64,000 nucleotides of DNA from Polynucleobacter bastaniensis (GCF_018882205.1 NZ_JACVOU010000004.1:186001-250000), one strand, 5' to 3'; positions 1 to 7,181 are shown, numbered from the stretch's first letter. Numbers and translations: made by a program. The notes: generated by a model from the letters alone, not told the origin.

Positions 1-347
1 TGAGGGAACTGCTTTTGAAGGTCAGTAACAGCGGCCTCTAAATATTCTTTTGAAATATCGAGCGCTCGATATTGCTTTGGCTTAATGCTATTAAAAAGTT
101 GGCTACCTTTAGCGCAATTACCTGCGCCCAGATCCACTAAAACATCACAATGCGCTACCGCGTCGGCAATCTCATCCCGATAGGTGTCCATAATCCATTT
201 CTCTGTGCGAGTTGGATAGTATTCATCGAGAAGCGTAATGACATCAAAAAGGTGTGAGCCGATATCATCATAAAAAAACTTTGGCGATATTGACGGCTTA
301 TCAGCGCTAAGGCTGACCAGCAACTCTTCAGTCAAACTATTTTTCAT
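1..347 (-). CDS. egtD: L-histidine N-alpha-methyltransferase EgtD (partial, 3' end beyond window)
   Basis: EgtD trimethylates histidine to hercynine using S-adenosylmethionine, the first step to ergothioneine or selenoneine. The visible N-terminal 115 residues contain the family opening block (FFYDDIGSHLFD near residue 24, then DEYYPTRTE) and the methyltransferase glycine motif DLGAGN. The family is about 320 residues, so roughly two thirds lie beyond the left edge. The ATG at 347 is 12 bases after the selD stop, on the same strand, so egtB, selD and egtD look like one transcript. The product name is secure from the signature blocks. The pathway end product (sulfur or selenium) is not settled by this gene. 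Confidence 0.9.
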   Translation of the reverse strand, partial: MKNSLTEELLVSLSADKPSISPKFFYDDIGSHLFDVITLLDEYYPTRTEKWIMDTYRDEIADAVAHCDVLVDLGAGNCAKGSQLFNSIKPKQYRALDISKEYLEAAVTDLQKQFP

Positions 348-359
348 TAGATCAATTCT

Positions 360-1406
360 TTAGGCGACAGATAGACCTGCACCCGCTACAAACCGACCGA
401 TTTTTTGAGCGCTCGCAAAGCCGCCTACATTAAGGATTGAGAGGACTTCAGACTCTTGCTCTGGTGCGCAAGAAATCAGCAGGCCGCCGCTGGTTTGTGG
501 ATCGGTAAGCACATTTTGTTGCCAAAGCTCTAGGTTGCTAGCGAGTTGAATTTCTTTGCCGTAGCCAGCCCAATTGCGCGTAGATGCGCCAGTAAAGATA
601 TCTGCTTTGACATGCTCAATTGCTTCCTGCACAACTGGAATAGCATCCCAATGGATCTGTGCCATTAAATTAGAGCCTCTTGCCATCTCTAGCAAGTGAC
701 CAGCCAAGCCAAAGCCAGTGACATCGGTTAAGGCGTGTACGCCATCTAGCTGGGAGAGTGCAACACCAGGCTTGTTTAGCTTAGTAGTGAGGGCAATCAT
801 CTCTTTATAGCCTGCATCAGAGAGGACTTCTTTTTTCAGTGCCGCAGACAGAATGCCTACACCCAAAGGTTTACTGAGGATGATGCTGTCGCCTGCTTGA
901 GCACCACTGTTACGTTTCAATTTTTTTGGATCAACTATCCCAATAGCGACGAGGCCATAAATTGGCTCTACCGTATCAATCGAGTGACCACCAGCAATCA
1001 TGATGCCTGCATCATTACAGACGGATTCCCCACCAGCAGTCACTTGCTGGATAACTTCTAAAGGCAATACTTGAATTGGCATGCCTAGTAGGGCGAGTGC
1101 AAATAGGGGCTGAGCACCCATTGCGTAAATGTCAGAAATTGCATTGGTAGCAGCAATGCGGCCAAACTCAAATGGATCATCTACGATTGGCATGAAGAAA
1201 TCTGTCGTAGCAACAATCGCCTGATTCTCATTAATCTGATAAACGGCAGCATCTTCATTGTTATCAGAACCCGCTAACAAGGCAGCGGGTAGATTGCGCA
1301 TTGGTGAGGCCTTCAGGATGTCACTTAAGATGCCAGGTGCAATCTTGCAGCCACAGCCTCCACCGTGAGATAAAGAAGTAAGGCGGCCGTTGTAAGGTGT
1401 AGTCAT
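360..1406 (-). CDS. selD: Selenide, water dikinase (selenophosphate synthetase; SelD/SenC type)
   Basis: Makes selenophosphate from selenide and ATP. The 348 residues match the usual family length. The N-terminal active-site loop is present as GGGCGCK, with Cys18 in the place of the catalytic Cys/Sec and Lys21 behind it. Asp-rich nucleotide and metal loops follow (VATTDFF near 65, DVTGFGLAGH near 225, TDPQTSGGLL near 306). It sits between an egtB-type gene (59 bp gap) and egtD (12 bp gap), not beside selA, selB or selU. In characterised selenoneine operons a SelD homologue (SenC) lies beside an EgtB homologue (SenA), so this copy may serve selenoneine. Supplying selenocysteine or selenouridine genes located elsewhere is the alternative. 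Confidence 0.93.
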   Translation of the reverse strand: MTTPYNGRLTSLSHGGGCGCKIAPGILSDILKASPMRNLPAALLAGSDNNEDAAVYQINENQAIVATTDFFMPIVDDPFEFGRIAATNAISDIYAMGAQPLFALALLGMPIQVLPLEVIQQVTAGGESVCNDAGIMIAGGHSIDTVEPIYGLVAIGIVDPKKLKRNSGAQAGDSIILSKPLGVGILSAALKKEVLSDAGYKEMIALTTKLNKPGVALSQLDGVHALTDVTGFGLAGHLLEMARGSNLMAQIHWDAIPVVQEAIEHVKADIFTGASTRNWAGYGKEIQLASNLELWQQNVLTDPQTSGGLLISCAPEQESEVLSILNVGGFASAQKIGRFVAGAGLSVA

Positions 1407-1465
1407 AAAAATTCAGAAGATAAATTAAAGGTGGGGATTACCAGAACATCATGAGCTTACTCAAT

Positions 1466-2617
1466 TTAGAGTAAACACGTACGAAAGCCGCAAAAATGAT
1501 CGCCCCTATGAGCTTGATAAAAATTACGAAATGCCACTCTTTTTAAGCGATCGGGGGTAAATGAACTGCCACCCTTCAGTACCTGGTGGTTACCATCAAA
1601 CCAGGGCTGTGAATAGTCGACATAAGGATCAGCGCTAAATCCTGGAAAAGGTGCAAAAGTGCTGCTAGTCCACTCCCATAAATTAGAGGATTGCCAAGCC
1701 CCCTGTTTTTGCAGCATTAATAGGCTCAGCTCATGTTCGTTGGGTAAGCGCACTTGATGGTGTTCACAAAAACGCTGAGCATCTAGGTAACTAATATGAC
1801 GAACAGCTGCTGCGTGAGTTAAAGGTTGCCATTGATTAAAAATTCGCTCTAACCAGACATCTCCCTCCTGTTTCCAGTGGGAGGGTGGCGCTACAGGTGT
1901 GGACTGGGCAAGATTGTCTGGCGATTGCAAAAACTCTAGATAGTCCCCATTGGTGACCGGTGTACTTGCAATATCAAATGCCGGGAGATCAATAGAGTGC
2001 GCCCACTTCTCATTATCAAACATAAAGCCAGAGCCCTGCTCGGAACCAGCTTGTATTGTCGATTTTGGAAAATGAATCCAGGTTCGCACTTTTGCCTCAA
2101 GCTGACTCATGCTAGTGAAGGGAGCAAACGGCATAGAGCGTCCCATGGTCTGCCACATGTAAGCAAATGCCTCATTGTGCATATCCTGATGCAGGATCGC
2201 TAGCTGGATAAAGTAAGCTGCTTGATTGTCAATTGGCGTGCGTAGTGAGTCTTGAGTTTTTTCAATCACGCTGTGGTTGTATTCCAGCAGGCTATCTAAG
2301 GATGGCATTGGCGTAGACCAACGATCTTGATGCGCCATCTCTGAAGAATTAAATAAGTAATCAGCGTTCTTCATAAATGATGGCTTACTCTCTTGGCCAT
2401 TACGATGAACCCAGAATTCATGAAACCAGGTTAAGTGCCCTAATTCCCAAAGTGGGGGATTTAAAATATTGATCTGAGGAACTATCTGATCTGCTATTGA
2501 AACATTACTCAGAATTTGACGGGTAATACCATTACTCTCGTCAAGCCACTGAGTCAAAGTCGACGCAGGTGGATGCGGGGCATAAAGAAGGTAGTCGTCG
2601 CCGAAAGATTCAGACAT
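1466..2617 (-). CDS. EgtB/SenA-family non-haem iron sulfoxide or selenoneine synthase
   Basis: EgtB-family enzymes join a sulfur donor to hercynine; the SenA branch uses a selenosugar. The 383 residues hold an N-terminal DinB-like four-helix domain with a probable three-histidine iron site (His61 in GHLTWFHEF; His143 and His147 in HQDMHNEA) and a C-terminal formylglycine-generating-enzyme-like fold ending in LWEWTSS, KGGSSF and CGFRTCLL. Length is slightly under that of many EgtB proteins. The ATG at 2617 has no clear Shine-Dalgarno. It is first in the egtB-selD-egtD run, and the selD neighbour is why a SenA role is considered. Sequence alone does not separate EgtB from SenA here, so no symbol is given. 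Confidence 0.88.
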   Translation of the reverse strand: MSESFGDDYLLYAPHPPASTLTQWLDESNGITRQILSNVSIADQIVPQINILNPPLWELGHLTWFHEFWVHRNGQESKPSFMKNADYLFNSSEMAHQDRWSTPMPSLDSLLEYNHSVIEKTQDSLRTPIDNQAAYFIQLAILHQDMHNEAFAYMWQTMGRSMPFAPFTSMSQLEAKVRTWIHFPKSTIQAGSEQGSGFMFDNEKWAHSIDLPAFDIASTPVTNGDYLEFLQSPDNLAQSTPVAPPSHWKQEGDVWLERIFNQWQPLTHAAAVRHISYLDAQRFCEHHQVRLPNEHELSLLMLQKQGAWQSSNLWEWTSSTFAPFPGFSADPYVDYSQPWFDGNHQVLKGGSSFTPDRLKRVAFRNFYQAHRGDHFCGFRTCLL

Positions 2618-2657
2618 ACAGTATTGGGGAAAATCTTCTGTTAAGGTGAGTAGTTGC

Positions 2658-2663
2658 AGTATA
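2658..2663 (-). promoter_or_regulatory. Possible -10 element for the egtB-selD-egtD transcript
   Basis: Read on the minus strand this is TATACT, about 40 bases upstream of the egtB-type start. No good -35 hexamer lies at 16-18 bases, so it is only a weak promoter candidate in the 113-bp gap between the ABC transporter gene and egtB. Confidence 0.3.
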
Positions 2664-2730
2664 AAAGACCACCAATAAGCTTGCAGTAAGTTAACTGAAG
2701 GTGTAAATAGTTACCTTGCTTGGTCAAACA

Positions 2731-4248
2731 CTAGATATTGTTTGATTTGTGTTTTGGCGTCAGGATGATTTGAGCTAGCAAGGCCAGCATAGCGGCCGGT
2801 ATAGCTCCAGCAAGCATGAGTGCGTGGTCGTTTACAGCAAGCTCAGCTACTATGCGATCACCAAATCCACCAGCACCTACTAGCGCCGCTAGGGTGCAAG
2901 TACCAACCCCAATCACCGTTGCCGATGCCAAACCCGTCATGATGACTGGCCGCGCAAATGGAAGCTCGATTGAAATGAGTAATTGCCATTCATTGCAACC
3001 CAGCGCCAGCGCTGCTTCTTTGAGATTTGATGGAACTTCCACCAAACTAATGTGGGTTGCATGCACAATGGGCAGCAGGCCATACAGAAATAAAGCTAGT
3101 ACTGCTGGTACGGCGCCTATCTGATCTAGTAGAGCAATCAATATCGTCAGTAGTGCAAGTGAAGGTATGGTTTGCAAAATACCAGTAGCACCTAAAATCC
3201 AAGCTGCATATCGGGGCCGTCGATATGCCAGAATGCCCAGCGGAATTCCGACGAGAAGAGCCATCGCTGATGAGATTGCAACTAGCAGAATGTGATCACG
3301 CAGTGCTGTGAAAAAATCTGGACCAAAGAGTAACTTAAAAAATCGGGAGAGCTGAGTGGGTTTTTGTTGCTCACTTGCGTTGGTATTTAAAAATACCTGT
3401 GTAACTTTTTCAAAACTAAGGCCTGACTCAGCTAATCCATTGAGTTTGGCCATGGTGATTTCATCTAATTTCCCCTCTAAGCTTTGTAAGGGCTTTTCAT
3501 CAAAATCAGAGCGCATTAACAGGACGGCATCATAGCGTGGAAATGCCTTCCTGTCATCTTCCAATAGAACCAGATCCTTTTTCGCAATTGCAGCATCGGT
3601 AGAGTAAGCATCCACGATGTCGACATCGACTCGCGCCAGAGCATCGTAGGCTAAGCCATGCTCCAGCACCTTTCCTGGCTTCATTGTTAGGCCATAACTT
3701 TTAACGAGTGCAGACCAGCCATCCGCCCGAGTCTTAAATTCTGGAGATAAGGCGATTCGCAAAGTGGCTTGCTGCTCAGTGCTGAGGTTTGCAACATCAC
3801 TAATACGCTTTAGGCTTAAAGCTTTTGCTTGCTGCGCCCTCATAGCAAGTGCATAAGTGTTATTGAACCCAAGTGGTATCGCTACTTTTAAACCCTTAGG
3901 CTTAAGCCAAGCATTGAGCTCACTCAGTGATGCTTGGGTTTCTGAACGTTTTAGTATTTCTCGCAGAATGGTGCCGGTGTACTCTGGGTAAACATCAATC
4001 TGACCCGTTGTCAGCGCCTGAATGACAATCGCAGTATTGCCAAGGCCTTGCCGATGGATGGCTTCTACGCCAGCATCACGTAATGTTTGATTGACTAGCT
4101 CCCCAAGTACGAAGCTTTCTGTGAAGCGCTTCGAGCCAACTACGGTATTTTTTTCCATAGGCTGCGCCAGTGCGGAGCAGCTGATGGCTACTCCTATACA
4201 TAAGCTAAGCTTCGTCCACAAAGGAAAAATAGATTTACTAAAATACAA
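2731..4248 (-). CDS. Fused substrate-binding protein/permease of an OpuC/EgtU-type ABC transporter
   Basis: A 505-residue protein of the quaternary-amine uptake family. Residues 1-29 form a signal peptide ending ALA-QP. Residues 30-290 are the OpuAC-type binding domain (GSKRFTESFVLGEL, then DVYPEYTGT). Residues 305-500 are a permease with several membrane helices and the EAA loop (LKEAALALG). The order binding protein then permease is the reverse of that known for the ergothioneine importer EgtU, where the permease comes first. No ATPase gene is adjacent, so the partner must lie elsewhere. The position 113 bp ahead of egtB on the same strand suggests a trimethylated substrate such as betaine, hercynine or an ergothioneine analogue; this is inference. 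Confidence 0.85.
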   Translation of the reverse strand: MYFSKSIFPLWTKLSLCIGVAISCSALAQPMEKNTVVGSKRFTESFVLGELVNQTLRDAGVEAIHRQGLGNTAIVIQALTTGQIDVYPEYTGTILREILKRSETQASLSELNAWLKPKGLKVAIPLGFNNTYALAMRAQQAKALSLKRISDVANLSTEQQATLRIALSPEFKTRADGWSALVKSYGLTMKPGKVLEHGLAYDALARVDVDIVDAYSTDAAIAKKDLVLLEDDRKAFPRYDAVLLMRSDFDEKPLQSLEGKLDEITMAKLNGLAESGLSFEKVTQVFLNTNASEQQKPTQLSRFFKLLFGPDFFTALRDHILLVAISSAMALLVGIPLGILAYRRPRYAAWILGATGILQTIPSLALLTILIALLDQIGAVPAVLALFLYGLLPIVHATHISLVEVPSNLKEAALALGCNEWQLLISIELPFARPVIMTGLASATVIGVGTCTLAALVGAGGFGDRIVAELAVNDHALMLAGAIPAAMLALLAQIILTPKHKSNNI

Positions 4249-4265
4249 GTGAGATTAACCTCGTT

Positions 4266-4379
4266 ATGAACGTAAGACCCCATCATAAAAGCCTTTGGCT
4301 AATCTTGCCTGCCTGGCTAGCCTCCTTTATGTCACTTTTAGGTGGCATTTACTGTTACATTGATATTGATTCAACTTAA
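4266..4379 (+). CDS. Possible small single-span membrane protein (37 aa)
   Basis: An ATG-to-TAA frame of 37 codons fills the gap between the ABC gene and the PAS gene. After a basic N-terminus (MNVRPHHKS) it encodes a continuous hydrophobic stretch, about residues 10-32, long enough to span the membrane once. It ends 17 bases before the PAS-protein start on the same strand. No clear ribosome binding site is seen, so it could be chance. Function unknown. Confidence 0.25.
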   Translation: MNVRPHHKSLWLILPAWLASFMSLLGGIYCYIDIDST

Positions 4380-4396
4380 TAGCAAAGACTATTTAT

Positions 4397-4822
4397 ATGC
4401 CAGTCGACTTAGATTTCAAAACGCTCGTCACACAACTGGGTGAGGCAGTCATTATTTCTGACCGAGATGAAAATATCTTGTTTTGGAATGCCTCAGCAGA
4501 GCGTATTTTCGGATTTACTCCAGAGGAGGCTTTGGGTAAAACGCTCAGCATCATCACGCCTGAGCGCTTTAGAGAACGTCACTCGAAAGGCTACTTTCAC
4601 ACCATTCAAACCGGACAAACGAAGTATGGACATACTTTACTGAGGGTTCCTGCAGTCCATAAAGATGGACACTCTATTTCAATCGCATTCTCGGTCAGTA
4701 TGCTGTTTGATGAGCAAAAGCAAGCTATTGCAATAGCCGCAATCATTCGAGATGAGACAGAGCGGTTTCAGGAGGAGCGTCAGTTAAAGGTAAAGCTAGC
4801 AGCTTATGAGAGCAGTGATTGA
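4397..4822 (+). CDS. Stand-alone PAS domain protein
   Basis: A 141-residue protein consisting essentially of one PAS/PAC domain: the S-box region with FWNASAERIFGFTPEEALG near residues 30-48 and a PAC-like tail ending RDETERFQEERQL. It has no kinase, GGDEF, HTH or membrane segment, so it is either a single-domain sensor that works through a partner or a remnant. PAS domains of this type bind small ligands, flavin or haem, but the ligand cannot be told from sequence. It borders the integrated island at tRNA-Lys and probably belongs to the ancestral chromosome on that side. Confidence 0.8.
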   Translation: MPVDLDFKTLVTQLGEAVIISDRDENILFWNASAERIFGFTPEEALGKTLSIITPERFRERHSKGYFHTIQTGQTKYGHTLLRVPAVHKDGHSISIAFSVSMLFDEQKQAIAIAAIIRDETERFQEERQLKVKLAAYESSD

Positions 4823-4837
4823 TGGAATCGTAGGCAA

Positions 4838-4863
4838 TAAAAAGCCCCGCAGAAGCGAGGCTT
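4838..4863 (-). terminator. Rho-independent terminator (ancestral tRNA-Lys 3' flank)
   Basis: On the minus strand a hairpin with 9-base arms (one mismatch) and the loop TTCT is followed by TTTTTATT. It lies directly behind the displaced tRNA-Lys 3' fragment, so before island insertion it probably terminated the tRNA-Lys transcript. It can now terminate fic. Confidence 0.7.
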
Positions 4864-4872
4864 AGTAATGCT

Positions 4873-4909
4873 TGGTGGGTCGGGCGAGATTCGAACTCGC
4901 GACCAACGG
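4873..4909 (-). repeat. attL-like direct repeat: displaced tRNA-Lys 3' half
   Basis: Identical over 37 bp to 8970-9006, covering the T arm, acceptor 3' strand and CCA end of tRNA-Lys on the minus strand. Identity fades at the anticodon stem and no D arm or 5' acceptor strand follows, so this is not a functional tRNA. Confidence 0.85.
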
Positions 4910-4957
4910 GCTTAAAGAGGTTTCATTGGCCCAGACAGGCTGGTAAATTACTTAAAC

Positions 4958-5551
4958 CTATTCATTATTTTCTAGGCGTTCCAGAATGAGGTTTGCAAGA
5001 ATAGATTCATCCCCGTTAAAGGCTAGCTCCATTGCTCGATAAATTTGCTCCTGCTCTAGGTCGGAGTAGTCCAGTTGATAGTCGGCTGATTGACTGAGTT
5101 GGGAGATGAAAATACGTTGTACACGACCATTTCCTTCTCGAAAAGGGTGTAGAGCGTTTATCTCTGATAGGTAGTAAGCCAGTCTTTTTGATAAGGCATC
5201 AGCATCTAATCCCTTAAGCCAGTTTTCACGGGCTAGTTTGTTAAAGATGTCGTTTGCCGCAGATTCAATAAAGCGCACATTAGCAAAACGACTATTGCCA
5301 CGGCTAATATCTACTGTGCGAATCTTCCCGGCCCAGTCGTATACATCCTGAAAGAGGGCTAAGTGAATGCGCTGAAGATGAATAAGGTCAAATTGACCTG
5401 CTATGGGACTCTCTAGAATCTCAATTGACCGCAAAGTGGATAGCTCACCTTCGTAGGCGTCTAAATCTTGTGCGTTAGTTATTTCTGCTTTATTTCGAAG
5501 TACATCTGTACCTGGGTAGCAGTAGGTGTCATCCGCGTCGTAGCGTGACAT
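4958..5551 (-). CDS. Fic-domain AMP-transferase toxin (VbhT-like)
   Basis: Fic enzymes transfer AMP from ATP to a hydroxyl on target proteins. The 197-residue protein carries the complete active-site motif HPFREGNGRVQR at residues 135-146, with catalytic His135, the anion-binding Glu-Gly-Asn-Gly and Arg143/Arg146. A flap-like region precedes it (RTVDISRGNSRFA near 78-90). It is a lone Fic domain without a secretion signal. The ATG at 5551 is preferred; it overlaps the upstream antitoxin gene by 23 bp, which implies coupled translation. A start at 5602 would overlap the antitoxin further. The small inhibitory partner is encoded just upstream, giving a class I toxin-antitoxin pair. Confidence 0.88.
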   Translation of the reverse strand: MSRYDADDTYCYPGTDVLRNKAEITNAQDLDAYEGELSTLRSIEILESPIAGQFDLIHLQRIHLALFQDVYDWAGKIRTVDISRGNSRFANVRFIESAANDIFNKLARENWLKGLDADALSKRLAYYLSEINALHPFREGNGRVQRIFISQLSQSADYQLDYSDLEQEQIYRAMELAFNGDESILANLILERLENNE

Positions 5552-5726
5552 AGCGTTGCTTAGTTTCTTCCAAAATTTGCGCAATGCTCTTTTTGCCGGC
5601 AACGTAATCAGTGAGGTTTTGCTCTAACTGCTTAGTTGGAACAATGCCTTCAATCCGAGCGGAGGCCACAGCGTTAGATACGTTGTATTGGCGGGCTTGA
5701 GATTGGTTGGCAAACTTACTTGGCAT
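5529..5726 (-). CDS. VbhA-type antitoxin of the Fic toxin
   Basis: A 65-residue protein with the Fic inhibition motif (S/T)xxxE(G/N), here SARIEG at residues 22-27, in the context NAVASARIEGI. VbhA antitoxins carry this inhibitory helix; its glutamate blocks ATP gamma-phosphate placement in the Fic active site. It lies immediately upstream of, and overlaps, the Fic gene on the same strand, as in VbhA-VbhT pairs. Function is inferred from the motif plus arrangement. No hydrophobic segment or DNA-binding domain is visible. Confidence 0.85.
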   Translation of the reverse strand: MPSKFANQSQARQYNVSNAVASARIEGIVPTKQLEQNLTDYVAGKKSIAQILEETKQRYVTLRRG

Positions 5727-5830
5727 AAGTCTATTTTAGTCGATTTGGGAGTGATTTCCCAGGAAATTTTGCCCAACAATTTAGCTGTAAATCCCCTATA
5801 TTTCAGGGGGTTACGGCGTTATTTAAGGGA

Positions 5831-6220
5831 TTATTGATGATATCGATATTCCTGGGTCTTGCCTCCATACCCATAGCTAGCAGCCCTGACATCTTGTACG
5901 TAGATATAGCTCTCTTCATGCACATTGCCTAGGATGCGTTCAAAACCATCAAATGCTTCCTTAATGTACTGAGCCTTCTCATCCTTGGTATTGGTCTCAT
6001 CGGTAATTTTGATATCAAAGTAAAAGCTGCTCTTACCTTGTTCGCTTAATAGCTTGCCACCGACAAACCAGCAGTCTAAATCTACGTATTCGATGGCAAT
6101 GGCAGTAACTTCCTTTTTCTTACCCAAAATACGGTGGGTAAGATCCAGCAGTAGTTCATTAATGGCTTTAGTCGTAGCAATATTCTTTTGTCCGCTGACT
6201 TTCACGTTCAAGATTGGCAT
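5831..6220 (-). CDS. Tautomerase superfamily protein
   Basis: A 129-residue protein starting Met-Pro-Ile. After Met removal the N-terminal proline would be the general base of the 4-oxalocrotonate tautomerase superfamily. The opening beta strand (PILNVKVSG), the helix and second strand (TAIAIEYVDLDCWFVGG) fit one tautomerase half; the length is about twice that of a classic 4-OT monomer. The substrate is unknown. The gene lies 77 bp downstream of a marR gene on the same strand, and both have the same 17-bp operator-like sequence upstream, so the MarR protein probably controls it in response to an aromatic or electrophilic compound. That ligand is inference. Confidence 0.75.
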   Translation of the reverse strand: MPILNVKVSGQKNIATTKAINELLLDLTHRILGKKKEVTAIAIEYVDLDCWFVGGKLLSEQGKSSFYFDIKITDETNTKDEKAQYIKEAFDGFERILGNVHEESYIYVQDVRAASYGYGGKTQEYRYHQ

Positions 6221-6259
6221 GTAATTCTCCTTAAGTAATAAATCAAGATATTAAAACTA

Positions 6260-6276
6260 ATTAGCTATGCAACTAT
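6260..6276. promoter_or_regulatory. Putative MarR operator upstream of the tautomerase gene
   Basis: The 17-mer ATTAGCTATGCAACTAT occurs here, 40 bases upstream of the tautomerase start, and again at 6737-6753 upstream of marR. It is partly palindromic and resembles MarR-family operators with TAGTTGC half-sites. Confidence 0.55.
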
Positions 6277-6297
6277 TTGGGAAATAAAAAAGTCCCG

Positions 6298-6714
6298 TTA
6301 CTTCAGGGCAGAGCTAATACCCCGAAGTTGTCCAACAACATCTTCAAAATGATTGGAGCCAAATACTTTCTTTAGGCGCTTGGTGACGGCTCCGCTGGCA
6401 GCAATGATCGCATCCTTCATATCCACAGCCTTCTTGGTTGGATGAATCTCTTGCTCCCGACCATCTTTCTCAGAGGCAACTCGCTTAATTAAGCCCAATC
6501 TCTCTAAGCCATCTAAAGCTCTTGTAGCGGTAGGGCGGCTGATATTCATCTCCCTAGCCAACTCACTTTGCAATAGCGGGGTTTTATCTAAAACCACTCT
6601 AAGCATGAAGGCTTGGGAGGGCGTAAGGCCAAATGGCTTAAATGCACCAGTCCATTCCCGCTCTAGCTGACGAGCTAGGCTGGTGGTATTGAAATAGAGG
6701 CATTGTTCAAACAT
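6298..6714 (-). CDS. MarR-family transcriptional regulator
   Basis: 138 residues with the MarR winged helix: ELAREMNISRPTATRALDGLERLGLIKR near residues 57-84, flanked by dimerisation helices. MarR proteins are dimeric repressors released by small phenolic or electrophilic ligands. The gene lies directly upstream of the tautomerase gene on the same strand and has an identical 17-bp candidate operator in its own promoter region, so autoregulation and control of the tautomerase are likely. It is accessory cargo of the tRNA-Lys island. The ligand cannot be deduced. Confidence 0.88.
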   Translation of the reverse strand: MFEQCLYFNTTSLARQLEREWTGAFKPFGLTPSQAFMLRVVLDKTPLLQSELAREMNISRPTATRALDGLERLGLIKRVASEKDGREQEIHPTKKAVDMKDAIIAASGAVTKRLKKVFGSNHFEDVVGQLRGISSALK

Positions 6715-6736
6715 GGGGGTAGTATAACTGATATTG

Positions 6737-6753
6737 ATTAGCTATGCAACTAT
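6737..6753. promoter_or_regulatory. Putative MarR operator upstream of marR
   Basis: Second exact copy of the 17-mer found at 6260-6276, 23 bases upstream of the marR start codon, where a bound dimer would block initiation. Confidence 0.55.
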
Positions 6754-6784
6754 ATCTGTCAAAGCGTCCGGAAACTCGACACAT

Positions 6785-6807
6785 GAATGTCGGTTTACAC
6801 GACATTC
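6785..6807. repeat. Perfect inverted repeat, 8-bp arms
   Basis: GAATGTCG and CGACATTC separated by 7 bases, with a further CGACA just upstream at 6777-6781. Operator-like; the binding protein is unknown. Confidence 0.5.
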
Positions 6808-6816
6808 TGTATGCTG

Positions 6817-6839
6817 AACTGTCACGTTTCGTGACAGTT
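6817..6839. repeat. Perfect inverted repeat, 10-bp arms
   Basis: AACTGTCACG, a TTT centre, and CGTGACAGTT form a perfect palindrome 103 bp upstream of marR. No T-run follows on either side, so a protein-binding site or RNA hairpin is more likely than a terminator. Confidence 0.55.
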
Positions 6840-7048
6840 GCTTGCCTGTCTATGTGAATGGCTGCTTACTGCGGGAGTGATGGCCAATAAGGCTCTAAAT
6901 TTTCTGCACCAAAATGACCATTTATTTGAGCAAAAATACTTATAAAATTTCAGGAGAAATGCCTGCAAAAGAGCATGCAAAACACTAAAATCGGGGGTAA
7001 CGCATCCATGATTCACTAGATATAGTGTTTTTGGATTCGGAGGAGCAA

Positions 7049-7083
7049 GAAAAAAGCGGTATTAGCTCTAACTAACACCGCTT
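7049..7083 (-). terminator. Terminator-like hairpin, minus strand
   Basis: On the minus strand AAGCGGT...ACCGCTT arms (extended by CTAA/TTAG) are followed by a TTTTTT run. No convincing gene ends here on that strand, so what it terminates is unclear. Confidence 0.5.
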
Positions 7084-7140
7084 CCCGTGATTAAGCATGC
7101 TTAACAAGGTATGCGTAGTCTATACCAAAATGATTTGGCG

Positions 7141-7171
7141 AAAAGGGTCTTGTATTAAATAACCCTTTTTT
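7141..7171 (+). promoter_or_regulatory. Terminator-like leader hairpin ahead of the 45-aa gene
   Basis: AAAAGGGT and ACCCTTTT form an 8-bp stem that runs into a T tract, and the GGAG ribosome binding site of the next gene begins one base after it. It may end upstream transcripts or act as an attenuator. Confidence 0.45.
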
Positions 7172-7181
7172 GGAGTCCATT

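Larger units (their letters stand above)
6754..7181. other. 428-bp gene-free region with inverted repeats and hairpins
   Basis: No convincing coding frame is seen on either strand. It holds two perfect inverted repeats near the marR side (6785-6807 and 6817-6839), a minus-strand terminator-like hairpin at 7049-7083 and a plus-strand hairpin just before a small gene. It is AT-rich by eye and could contain a small RNA or island regulatory sites. Confidence 0.5.

Noticed and set aside
4366..4376. Fnr-like TTGAT...TTCAA near the PAS gene
   Set aside because: The half-site spacing is five rather than four and no promoter fits; probably chance.
4870..4960. A second tRNA-Lys gene
   Set aside because: Only the 3' half matches; the sequence beyond the anticodon region has no D arm or 5' acceptor strand, so it is a displaced fragment.
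5760..5815. Hairpin CCCCT...AGGGG downstream of the tautomerase gene as terminator
   Set aside because: A stem is visible but no T-run follows on the minus strand.
6952..6990. Tiny frame ATG CCT GCA... of nine codons after AGGAG
   Set aside because: The ribosome binding site is only two bases from the ATG and the peptide is too short to support.
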